A stretch of DNA of 37,156 bases from assembly GCA_021732585.1 (NCBI GenBank), contig JAKFUR010000029.1, forward strand, positions 1 through 37,156. The letters are read 5' to 3'. The position numbers and the translations under genes are program-made. Below the pieces are notes generated by a model, which was given only the letters and a program-made list of their open reading frames with translations, had not been told where the DNA came from and ran no database searches. The DNA is from Bacteriovoracaceae bacterium. GTDB lineage: Bacteria; Bdellovibrionota; Bacteriovoracia; Bacteriovoracales; Bacteriovoracaceae. Position 1 is the first letter of the stretch. Each line of letters opens with the position of its first letter. Below, piece after piece: positions 17,044-25,200 of the stretch.

Positions 17044-18141
17044 TCAATCCTTCGGCAAAAACAAATTATCTCGATGAATCACAACGTGAGAAGGCACGAC
17101 TTCAAAGAGGACTTTGAGTTCTGCACTTTTTTTACCCATCACCCGCAACACATCTTTAGAATCGTATTCAACAATCCCCAGGGCGACAGTTTTTTGCTGG
17201 TACTTCACAGCGATCACATCGCCGCGCTTGAAGCTGCCTAAAACTTTTTTGATGCCGATAGGAAGTAGAGAGGCCTTGCCGGCCTTGAGTGCGTTAGAGG
17301 CGCCTTCATCGACGACAATCGCGCATGACGGACGCACCACCGTAGCAATCCACGACATGCGTTTTTTGACTTTCTCGCGCGGATCGCCTTTAAAAACGGT
17401 TCCGCCACCCATCAACGCGCGTGAAACAGGTGTAGCGTGATTGAAGGTCGCAATGGTGACGTCAAGGCCTACGGGAGTCAGGCGTCGCACGGCCTGCAGT
17501 TTCGTCGCCATGCCACCGCGGCCCACTGAGGTTTTAGTGGTGAGCTTAATGCCCGCGAAGTCTTCGCGGAAATCAATAATAGGGAAGTGCTTAGCATCGG
17601 GATCTTTCGGATCACGGTCATAAAGTCCGTCAGCATCGGTGAGCAGAATCAATCGATCAGCGCCAATGGCTTCGGCTACCATGGCGGCCAGTTGATCGTT
17701 ATCGCCCACGGTGATTTCTTTGGTTGATACGGTATCGTTTTCGTTCACCACGGGTAGAGCACCGCTGGCGAGCAGCGTGAGCAAAGTATTGCGGACATTA
17801 AGAAAACGCGGGCGTGCTTTGAAATCATCGTGAGTCACGAGTACTTGCGCGGAATAGAGTTTGTATCCAGCGAGAGCTTTTTGGTACGCACTCATGAGAA
17901 GCGGCATACCCATGGCAGCGCAGGCCTGCTGCCAGGCCAGTGAGAGCTGCTTCTCATCAGGCTTTTTCACATGAGGCCGCCCAGCATTGATGGCACCTGA
18001 ACTGACTAGTACAAGCTCATGGCCTTGCTGTTTAAGAGCGACCAAATCATTAACCAGTGACTCGACTTTAGCGATGTCCACTCCGCCTTGCGCAGAGCTG
18101 ACACCTAAGGAGCCGATTTTCACCACAATACGTTGTCCCAT
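17044..18141 (-). CDS. proB: Glutamate 5-kinase
   Basis: Catalyses the first and usually proline-inhibited step of proline synthesis, phosphorylating glutamate with ATP. The 365 residues comprise an amino-acid-kinase domain (landmarks VVKIGSLGVSSAQGG, LVLVSSGAINAG, PVVNENDTVST, VGDNDQLAAMVA and GRGGMATKLQAV) and a C-terminal PUA domain from about residue 275 (GSFKRGDVIAV). It is the first gene of a five-gene minus-strand operon with proA, yajQ, yqeY and the aspartyl protease. Its 109-bp upstream region is shared with the divergent PilZ-like gene. Confidence 0.97.
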   Translation of the reverse strand: MGQRIVVKIGSLGVSSAQGGVDIAKVESLVNDLVALKQQGHELVLVSSGAINAGRPHVKKPDEKQLSLAWQQACAAMGMPLLMSAYQKALAGYKLYSAQVLVTHDDFKARPRFLNVRNTLLTLLASGALPVVNENDTVSTKEITVGDNDQLAAMVAEAIGADRLILLTDADGLYDRDPKDPDAKHFPIIDFREDFAGIKLTTKTSVGRGGMATKLQAVRRLTPVGLDVTIATFNHATPVSRALMGGGTVFKGDPREKVKKRMSWIATVVRPSCAIVVDEGASNALKAGKASLLPIGIKKVLGSFKRGDVIAVKYQQKTVALGIVEYDSKDVLRVMGKKSAELKVLFEVVPSHVVIHRDNLFLPKD

Positions 18142-18250
18142 GGGCCTATTCTAAATGAATCCTCCAGGCTTGGCAGAAAGAAGTTTTTTTGACGGGTTTA
18201 GTCGGGCAAGCAGTACTGGTGAGAAACGCGGGCAGGGGTTAAAATAGCTC

Positions 18251-18970
18251 ATGGGTCTCGATGACAACAGTAAAACCTATCTTCGCCAAATGGACGCCGA
18301 CGAGCTCGGTAAGGACCTATGGCCGCGCCTGAAAAAAGGTGGGGAGCTTTTCATCTGGCGACAAGGGCAGGTGGAGCCCTATGTAGTGAAGGCAGTTTAC
18401 GGTGCCTTTGAGAAGAGTGGGTTCAGAGATTTACCCATTGAGGTTGATCGCAATTACCGCGACATCTTTAAAGAAACCTTCCGACAGATACCCATCTTTT
18501 TAAAATTTAAGTTTGAAGCCGAGTTGCAGTACTTCACTTCCGGTGAAATTGACTGGAACGAAGAACAAGATAAATTTGTGATCAAGATCACCGGCGCATT
18601 TTTTGTCACAACAAAAAGAGCTGCTTGTCGCTACGTTGTTTCTACGACCGATCGAATCCAGGTCACCATGGCCGGTCATTCATTCAGTGTGTTTGATATT
18701 TCGTCCGGTGGCTTCTCGGCGATGGTAGATCCTAATAAGTACGGTGAAATGGAGAAGGGCACGGTCTTCGAGCAGGTCGAGCTGAAGTACAACTTGAAAA
18801 AATTCATGATCCCCAAAGTCACGCTGGTGAACATCATCGAGGATAAGAATCAGAGCAGTAGCCGCGTAAAACTCGCCTTTAAGTTCGAAAGCCTCAAGAC
18901 CTCACTAGAAGACAGCATCTGGGTCGAAGTGAATAAGTCTGTGCAGCGCCTAGCTCAGTTGCTAGGCTAG
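18251..18970 (+). CDS. PilZ-domain protein, c-di-GMP receptor candidate
   Basis: A 239-residue cytoplasmic protein with no membrane segment. The C-terminal half carries both parts of the PilZ signature: RxxxR as R123-AAC-R127, then D149-I-S151-SGG, followed by a beta-barrel-like region with hydrophobic strands. These residues bind cyclic di-GMP in proteins such as YcgR. The first 115 residues form an unrecognised N-terminal domain, possibly YcgR-N-like. In gliding and predatory bacteria such receptors often control motility or attachment; the target here is unknown. The ATG at 18251 has AGGGG about 12 bases upstream, so initiation may be moderate. Confidence 0.75.
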   Translation: MGLDDNSKTYLRQMDADELGKDLWPRLKKGGELFIWRQGQVEPYVVKAVYGAFEKSGFRDLPIEVDRNYRDIFKETFRQIPIFLKFKFEAELQYFTSGEIDWNEEQDKFVIKITGAFFVTTKRAACRYVVSTTDRIQVTMAGHSFSVFDISSGGFSAMVDPNKYGEMEKGTVFEQVELKYNLKKFMIPKVTLVNIIEDKNQSSSRVKLAFKFESLKTSLEDSIWVEVNKSVQRLAQLLG

Positions 18971-19019
18971 ATCATTAACCAAACTAAGGGTCTCGGGTGC
19001 TGCAACCGATGAGGGTTTC

Positions 19020-19616
19020 ATGAAAGTTCTGGCTCTTGTCTTTTTCCTATCTACACATTCCTTGGCTGCATCAGTCGGTGACCTCACTACTTTCATCAAC
19101 TCGACAAATGGCGACACGAGGAAGGTTTTCAAGGGCCATGATGAGAACCCTAGTAGCTGTCTGGTTTGGCTGTTTTTTCCAGCAGGAGCGAATGGCCCAG
19201 CAGCGAGTAACGGAGACACAACGACGATCACGGGGGGACCTATCCTCCAGATGGTTATGCACCCGGCTGTGATCAACATCACAATTCCGAAGACGCTGGA
19301 AAATGACCGACAGAGTTGGGAAGTAAGTGTACCGGAGGTCGGTGTCTACAGAGGGTCTCTCTCGTTTAGCGACGGCAAGTTCGTTGCAACACAACCCTTT
19401 AACAATTCATTCTCAGCTACTGAATCTTACACATTTGATGTCGTAAACAAATCGATAAGCTACCAATCTCCGACAAAGTCTTGTGCCTACACCTACGGAG
19501 ATCTCGACTCTACTCCCGAAAGAGCCGTAGATGATTCAACACTTCGTGCCCCTTCAAAAGAATCAATCGTAGCCCCGGCCAATGGCGGGAGCTCTTCGTC
19601 ATCAGTTCCACGCTAA
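19020..19616 (+). CDS. Exported protein of unknown function
   Basis: A 198-residue protein. MKVLALVFFLSTHSLAA is a signal peptide. The mature part is beta-rich with only two cysteines (in SSCLVW and KSCAYTY), which could form one disulfide. The last about 35 residues are Ser/Pro-rich and probably disordered (ending GGSSSSSVPR). I recognise no family. It starts 49 bases after the PilZ-like gene on the same strand with no terminator between, so the two may share a transcript. It opens a group of small exported proteins. Confidence 0.65.
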   Translation: MKVLALVFFLSTHSLAASVGDLTTFINSTNGDTRKVFKGHDENPSSCLVWLFFPAGANGPAASNGDTTTITGGPILQMVMHPAVINITIPKTLENDRQSWEVSVPEVGVYRGSLSFSDGKFVATQPFNNSFSATESYTFDVVNKSISYQSPTKSCAYTYGDLDSTPERAVDDSTLRAPSKESIVAPANGGSSSSSVPR

Positions 19617-19634
19617 TAGCAACTTCGCACGCAC

Positions 19635-19640
19635 TATAAT
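19635..19640 (+). promoter_or_regulatory. Consensus -10 box for the repeat-protein gene at 19715
   Basis: A perfect TATAAT lies about 75 bases upstream of the ATG at 19715, in the gap after the previous gene. No good -35 box is found 16-18 bases upstream, so the promoter may need an activator or another factor. Confidence 0.45.
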
Positions 19641-19683
19641 TTTTTCATACCCACCTATCCAATTTAAAATCTATGATAAAACC

Positions 19684-19708
19684 CCTCCGCTTATCTATCA
19701 AACGGAGG
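19684..19708 (+). promoter_or_regulatory. Hairpin that pairs with the Shine-Dalgarno of the gene at 19715
   Basis: CCTCCG (19684-19689) is the exact complement of CGGAGG (19703-19708), with a 13-base loop. The second arm contains the GGAGG ribosome-binding site seven bases from the ATG. When the hairpin forms, the ribosome site is hidden. Confidence 0.45.
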
Positions 19709-19714
19709 ATCCCC

Positions 19715-20464
19715 ATGAAGTTACTCATCGCCACCGCATTCTTGGCACTTACGGCACAAGAATCATTCGCTCAACGTCGCCCACTCTGTGAAGTACAGAT
19801 GGTCGATAGCACTGGCCGCGTGCTCGACACGTTCTCTGGCCAAACAGACGGCAACGGCATCTGCCGTGATGCTCTTCGCGAGTGTAATCTCGCTGCGCAA
19901 GGCTTGCGTACACGTGTTTCGTGTATTGAAAGCCGTGTGCGCCCGGACCCACGTCCGAATCCAAATCCATACCCGCCAACCAATGATCTCGACGTGACCG
20001 TCATTCTTGATAACAGTGTCATGCAGTTGCGCGGTTACAGCGTATCGGACATCAATTCACAGTGCATGCGTTCAGTTCCGTTTGGCTCTTTCGATAAGAT
20101 GACTCTCGTCACGAACAACAGCAACGTTCGTCATTTGACGACTTACTCTTGGTGGAGAGATGCTCGCGAAATCTGCGGCGAAGTGACTCGTAACCTCGAT
20201 ACCTACTCACGCAGCATCCGTGGCATCATCGACGTCTACGGCGACATGGAAAGACAGCCGTTCAGCATCCGCGCTTACTCAAAAGCTGAGGCCCTTGCTC
20301 AGTGTGCAGACGCTTACCGCTTGTCTCGCTTGAGCAGCGTCGACGACATGTCGCTCTCAGTGAACAACGGCGCCTACCGCCGCGTGACGACTTACAGCTG
20401 GTGGAGAAATGCCAGTGAGGTTTGTAACGAAGTGATGAAAGTGATTGATCAGACTGTTTACTAG
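19715..20464 (+). CDS. Exported protein with two repeats carrying a TTYSWWR motif
   Basis: A 249-residue protein from the ATG at 19715, chosen because GGAGG lies at 19704-19708 and a signal peptide (ending QESFA before QRRP) follows. An in-frame ATG at 19673 would bury that signal. A cysteine-containing N-terminal region (about 20-80) is joined by a Pro/Asn linker (RPDPRPNPNPYPP) to two homologous repeats of about 70 residues. Each has a cysteine-containing helix, a strand with a MTLVTNN or MSLSVNN core, then TTYSWWR and a second cysteine (EICGEV, EVCNEV). I recognise no family. The Pro/Asn linker resembles that of the glutaminase-like protein at 12455-13987. A strong terminator follows. Confidence 0.7.
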   Translation: MKLLIATAFLALTAQESFAQRRPLCEVQMVDSTGRVLDTFSGQTDGNGICRDALRECNLAAQGLRTRVSCIESRVRPDPRPNPNPYPPTNDLDVTVILDNSVMQLRGYSVSDINSQCMRSVPFGSFDKMTLVTNNSNVRHLTTYSWWRDAREICGEVTRNLDTYSRSIRGIIDVYGDMERQPFSIRAYSKAEALAQCADAYRLSRLSSVDDMSLSVNNGAYRRVTTYSWWRNASEVCNEVMKVIDQTVY

Positions 20465-20472
20465 CTAAAATG

Positions 20473-20503
20473 AAAAAGGGGCCTTAGGGCCCCTTTTTTT
20501 TTT
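20473..20503. terminator. Bidirectional terminator between convergent genes
   Basis: Stem AAAAAGGGGCC / GGCCCCTTTTT with loop TTAG and a run of ten T on the plus strand. On the minus strand the A run gives the matching T tail. It overlaps the last codon of the minus-strand gene at 20502-20810. Confidence 0.9.
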
Positions 20504-20810
20504 ACTCAATGTGATAGCTATCGTTGTTCACGTCGTAGACCATGACTCCTGAAATTTCTGTACCTTCGGGCAAATTCACTTCACCACGAAGCTCAACAAC
20601 CGCGGCTTCAAACTCATCCATTTCCATAGGACAAACGCCGCTCGGCTGAAACCAGCGCCCGGCCTTCACTTGAAAGCGGGTGCTCGCAATTTGACCGGCT
20701 TCGTTTTCGACGTAAGCAACGTTGTTGATCGTACCGATGAATTGAACTTCACGCTGGCAGTTGGCGTAGACACTGGTGGAAAATAACAAAGCAATCAAAA
20801 GTGATTTCAT
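20502..20810 (-). CDS. Small exported protein of unknown function
   Basis: A 102-residue protein. MKSLLIALLFSTSVYA is a signal peptide with a likely cut before NCQREV. The mature part of about 86 residues is beta-rich with two cysteines (NCQREV and GVCPMEM) and is acidic at its end. AGGAG lies upstream of the ATG at a normal distance. I recognise no family. Its stop codon overlaps the shared terminator with the plus-strand repeat-protein gene. Confidence 0.65.
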   Translation of the reverse strand: MKSLLIALLFSTSVYANCQREVQFIGTINNVAYVENEAGQIASTRFQVKAGRWFQPSGVCPMEMDEFEAAVVELRGEVNLPEGTEISGVMVYDVNNDSYHIE

Positions 20811-20875
20811 GGGGGGCTCCTGGGTTAGGAGCGCCTTATAACGAAGTTGGGATGATTTGTCTGTGAGGAGTGTGT

Positions 20876-20913
20876 AAGAAAGAAAGGGGGGTGAAGCGCA
20901 AAGACTTCACCCC
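20876..20913 (-). terminator. Terminator of the glycine-rich protein gene
   Basis: On the minus strand, GGGGTGAAG (20905-20913) pairs with CTTCACCCC (20888-20896) around an 8-base loop and is followed by a T-rich tail (CCTTTCTTTCTT). It lies 12 bases after the stop of the gene at 20925-22142. Confidence 0.65.
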
Positions 20914-20924
20914 TGTGAAAACGA

Positions 20925-22142
20925 TTAGTACTGTGTGGCGCCGCCGCCACCGAAATTTGCGCCCGTGCTGCTGCCTTGGAGGCCTTGATTCCAGCTGCGC
21001 TCGTAGATCTGGCACAGGTTGTAGTTGGTTTCGAGATTCTGACGAGGAGAACCACCAAACGATCCTGGCGAGAAGTACCCCGATCCCGTGTATGGATTGT
21101 AGCCGTAGTGGCCTGCACCTGAGTCCGAACCATAACCTGAGCCAGAAGTATTGGCAGTGCCGCCACCGAGACCGCCGCCCACGCCACCTGCGACGTAACC
21201 ACCAGCGATGCCACCCACTAGACCGCCTTGATTTGCCGGTTGGATGTGGCCATCAGCTACGAGGCGATTGTATTCAACAGCAATCTGATTATTGTCGTAA
21301 GCACGGCACTCGTTCATTTTAGCGATATGGCGTTCCCAACCCGTCTTCACGTGCTGGCAGTCTTCCCGATCGTAAATAGTTTGTGACTCTACGCGATCCG
21401 TCGATGATAGATAGGTCATGTGTGAAATTTTATCCGGCATACAGGCGCCATCCACGAAAGTGAATTGGTGGCTCACGCCGACTGGGATGCCGAACGGGAA
21501 GTTATTATTCGAATAGTCTTGAATCTGGCGGAGCGCCAACTGTGTCTTACTGCTTCGTGACCACTCCTGTGCGCCTGCGCGAAGCTCCGTTGCCTTAATG
21601 CCGCGGACGCCGATCTGCGTGAGATCAGAGTCGGTGAGTTCTTCTGCTTTCACCATCTCCGTTGTGCCATTGCGGCGAAGGGGAACGAGGAAGCCGAGGC
21701 CTAAAGACGGACTCATACTACCGATATTGATGCCGCCGCCGTAGCCACCCACTAGGCCGCCCTGCGAGCCCGCCACGTAGCCGCCACCTGGATAGTTTTG
21801 CATCTGACGGTACTGACGAATGGTCGCATCACTCGGGCGCTCGCCACCACTCGTCATGGCGATGATACGGCCTTGATCATCGCGCTCGATGACGATGCGC
21901 TTAGGTTCTTGCTGAGGGCCCACGACGACGACTCCGCCGTTGAAGTTTGGTTGTGGTTTCGGACGAACGGTCATCGTCGTGCGATTGCCTTCGGTGCGAA
22001 TGTCTGATGCCTGAAACCACGAAGAAGGTGTCACAGCACCTTCGGGATCAACTTGTACTTCGAATGGAAAGCTACAGCGGCTGTAGTCAACCGACCAAGC
22101 AGAGAGTGGTAAAGCGAGAGCAAGAAGAGCGAACATTTTCAT
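20925..22142 (-). CDS. Exported glycine-rich protein of unknown function
   Basis: A 405-residue protein with a signal peptide (MKMFALLALALPLSAWS). A small N-terminal domain (about 20-100) includes VVVVGPQQEPKRIVIERDDQ. Two Gly-rich segments, at about 118-141 and 303-335, share GGLVGG and GGYVAG motifs. A cysteine-containing domain lies between them (ACMPD, EDCQH, NECRAY). The C-terminus is again Gly/Ser/Tyr-rich. The Gly-rich parts resemble flexible or aggregating surface sequences. AAGGAG lies before the ATG. I recognise no family. It follows the giant lipoprotein gene on the same strand after 82 bases. Confidence 0.65.
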   Translation of the reverse strand: MKMFALLALALPLSAWSVDYSRCSFPFEVQVDPEGAVTPSSWFQASDIRTEGNRTTMTVRPKPQPNFNGGVVVVGPQQEPKRIVIERDDQGRIIAMTSGGERPSDATIRQYRQMQNYPGGGYVAGSQGGLVGGYGGGINIGSMSPSLGLGFLVPLRRNGTTEMVKAEELTDSDLTQIGVRGIKATELRAGAQEWSRSSKTQLALRQIQDYSNNNFPFGIPVGVSHQFTFVDGACMPDKISHMTYLSSTDRVESQTIYDREDCQHVKTGWERHIAKMNECRAYDNNQIAVEYNRLVADGHIQPANQGGLVGGIAGGYVAGGVGGGLGGGTANTSGSGYGSDSGAGHYGYNPYTGSGYFSPGSFGGSPRQNLETNYNLCQIYERSWNQGLQGSSTGANFGGGGATQY

Positions 22143-22224
22143 AAGAGCTCCTTTGTAGTTGCCCTTATTTTACTCAATTTTTTGATTTTTAAATCCGACT
22201 AAAACTTGCCGGGGAGAATCCGAG

Positions 22225-25200
22225 TTATTCAGTTGCTCTTATGACTAAGTACGTACTCGACATTAAGCACGTACCAGAGGCGGTCGCCTGGCGCATGATG
22301 TAGCGATCGTTATCCACCAAAGTGACAGCACCAGAACGGAGCACCGCTTGGGCGGTACCGTGAGTCACTGCGCTTCCACTAACGGCCGTGAGCCCTGCCG
22401 TACCACTGTCGGTGTTCGACACATTGAAGAGAGTTTGCGTGCAGCCGGTACCCTGTCCCACTGTTTGGAAGAAGGCCTGCGGATTGGTCCATACCGCAGA
22501 CTCGTAGAGCGCTCGTCCTTCCACAGCATCGTAGTTACCCGTAGTGGTCGTCGTACGTCGCATAGAGAGACGCCAAATAGTTTCTGCTCTCTTGAGGTAT
22601 TTGAGCCTCACCCAGATGCCCGCTTTGAAAATTCGATTCGAAGCCGTCGAACTTGAGTTGTAACGAACTTCGTAGGCCGTGTTGTCTGCGAAGTTCGTCG
22701 CGTTGGATGCAAACGAAGTGCTGACAAGCTGAGGCACCGTTGAACCTGTCGCTGCCACCTGCGCCACCTGTAGGCCGGAGGTGCGATTGTAGAGACGCAC
22801 GAAGCCGGAAGCTGTCGAGGTGGCAATCGATGCCAACGCTTCGAAGGTCCACGGTGTCCCGGGTGGAATCGCATCGTAGTTGCTGTCTACGCGCTGCCAG
22901 TAGCTCATGTAGGTCGCACTCGTCGCAATCGTTGTGGAAGTCGTGCGCAGGACAACACCGTTGTTGCCGTTGTCAGTGGCATTGTCGAGCGACTCGTCAT
23001 TTGCCATGAGCGGTATGTAGACCCTCGTGTCGGTAGCGTTGTCTTGTTCGACGATGATGCGGGCGGAATTAATGCGTACCTGACTGGCCGTCGCCGTACC
23101 ACTCACGCGGATGCGGTAGATGTTGGCCCCAGCGGTCGGAGTGAACTCAACCCGTAAGCGTCGGGCGACCGTGCTGTTGGCCGGGATCGTGATAATCGAG
23201 TCAGAAATCTGCACGCCGGCGTTATTGATGAGGCTCACGGTGTAGGCCGTCGTAGTGTTCGTGTTCTGGGCATTGACCTCGAAGAAGTAGGTGTTACTTT
23301 GGGCGATGTAGTCGTCGGTGTTGAGCGAAGTGCGTGAGCGCTCAAACGTCAGCACTGCGGTCGTCGAGAGGAGTCCGAGGCTGATCATGTCGATCGGCAC
23401 CTGAATATCAATTCCGTTCGGATTAAAGTCGAGGGTCGAGCCGGCCTTGGCCACCGGTGTGACGAGGGCAATGGTCTTACCTTCGGCTTTCGTCGAGCGG
23501 AGTGTACAGGTTGAAACACCCGATGCATTTGAACTCGTACACGCTGTTGGTGTGTTCAGCGTCCCGGTAGCGCTGAAAGTCGGCACGGTGGCAACGATCG
23601 GATTATTGAAGGCATCAAGCAAGGTCACTGTGATGTCCGCAAAATCTACGCCATCGGCCAGGTTTGGCGAGGTGCCCGCAATGGTCGAAGTCGTCGCTGA
23701 TACCGGGCCGGCATTGAAGGTGACGTTACCACCCAATTTTGTCACGGGCGTCGCAATCGAGAGGGCCTTCACTTCGGCCCTCGTCGAAGACAATGTACAG
23801 GTTGAGACGCCACTGGCGTTACTCGCCGAACAAGCACCGTTGACGTTTGTTGTACCAGTGTTCGTTGCCGAGAATGTCGGTGTGACACCGGCGACAGGAT
23901 TGTTGAGGCCGTCTCTTAAATTGATCGTGACGGTAGAAGTGGCCACACCGTTGGCGATGACGGGGCCCGTGCCGGCGATGGTCGAATTCAACGCCGAAGC
24001 GCCACCAGACTGGAACACCACGGTGCCGCCGGTTTTTGCGACTGGTGCTACGATCGCGAGGGTTTTTGTTTCTGCCACGATTGAAGCGAGTGTACAGGTG
24101 GAAACACCGCTAGCGTTGCTAACAGAACAACCTCCAAGCGTGTTTCCGGTGCCTGTCGCAGAGAAGGTCGGAGTGGTTCCACTGATGTTGTTGTTGAAAA
24201 CATCGCGCAGAGTGATGGTAATAGTGGAGGTCGATGTGCCATCCGCAGCGATCGGGCCGTTGCCGGTAATGAGTGAGTTGGTGGCGTTGGCGGCGCCAGG
24301 ATTGAAGGTCACCGTCCCGCCAGTTTTTACAAACGGTGTCGCTATGGCGAGCGTTTTCACTTCGGCCCTCGTTGAACGCACGGTGCAGGTCGATACACCG
24401 GATGCGTTACTGACACCACACGCGGTCTGCGTGTTGCCCGTGCCGGTCGTCGTAAATGTTGGAGTCTGGCCCGCGACTGGATTGTTATTCACATCCCGGA
24501 GAGTCACACTTACTGTCGAGGTGGCCACATTATCCGCCACCACAGGACTCGTGCCGGTGATCGTCGAGGTCGCTGCCACTGCTGCGCCTGAGGTGAACGT
24601 CACAGTGCCACCTGTAACGGATGTTGGAACGGTGATGCTGAGAGTTTTCACTTCGGCAGTGGTTGACTGCATCAAGCAGGTAGAGACACCGCTAGCATTA
24701 CCCACGCTACAATCATCGTAAATGTTGTCCGTACCACTGGCTTCAAACTCCGGTGTTTCTCCGGCCACAATATTTCCGAAGTCATCTCTCATGGTGATCG
24801 TAATAGTCGAGTCCGCGATACCATCCGCCAGCACAGGACCGGTACCTGTGATGGTAGATTGTGATCCTGGAGCTCCGGCGATAAATGTCACTGTACCGCC
24901 AACAGGCTTGCTGACTGGGGCCGTGATGCTGAGAGTTTTTACTTCGGCTTTGGTGGCCGCAAGCGTACACACCGACACACCGCCAGTATCACCCATGGTG
25001 CATCCACCATAAACGTTGGTGGTGCCCGTGTTGGTGGCGTCGAAAGTCGGCGTTTGTCCCGGCACGGGGTTGCTGTTCACATCTCTGAGCGTGATCGTCA
25101 CAGTTGAAGTCTCAACACCATCGGCTGTTACAGGACCGGTGCCGGCGATGGTTGAGGTCGACGCGCTAGGTGCAGCCGCCGTGAACACCACCGACCCGCC

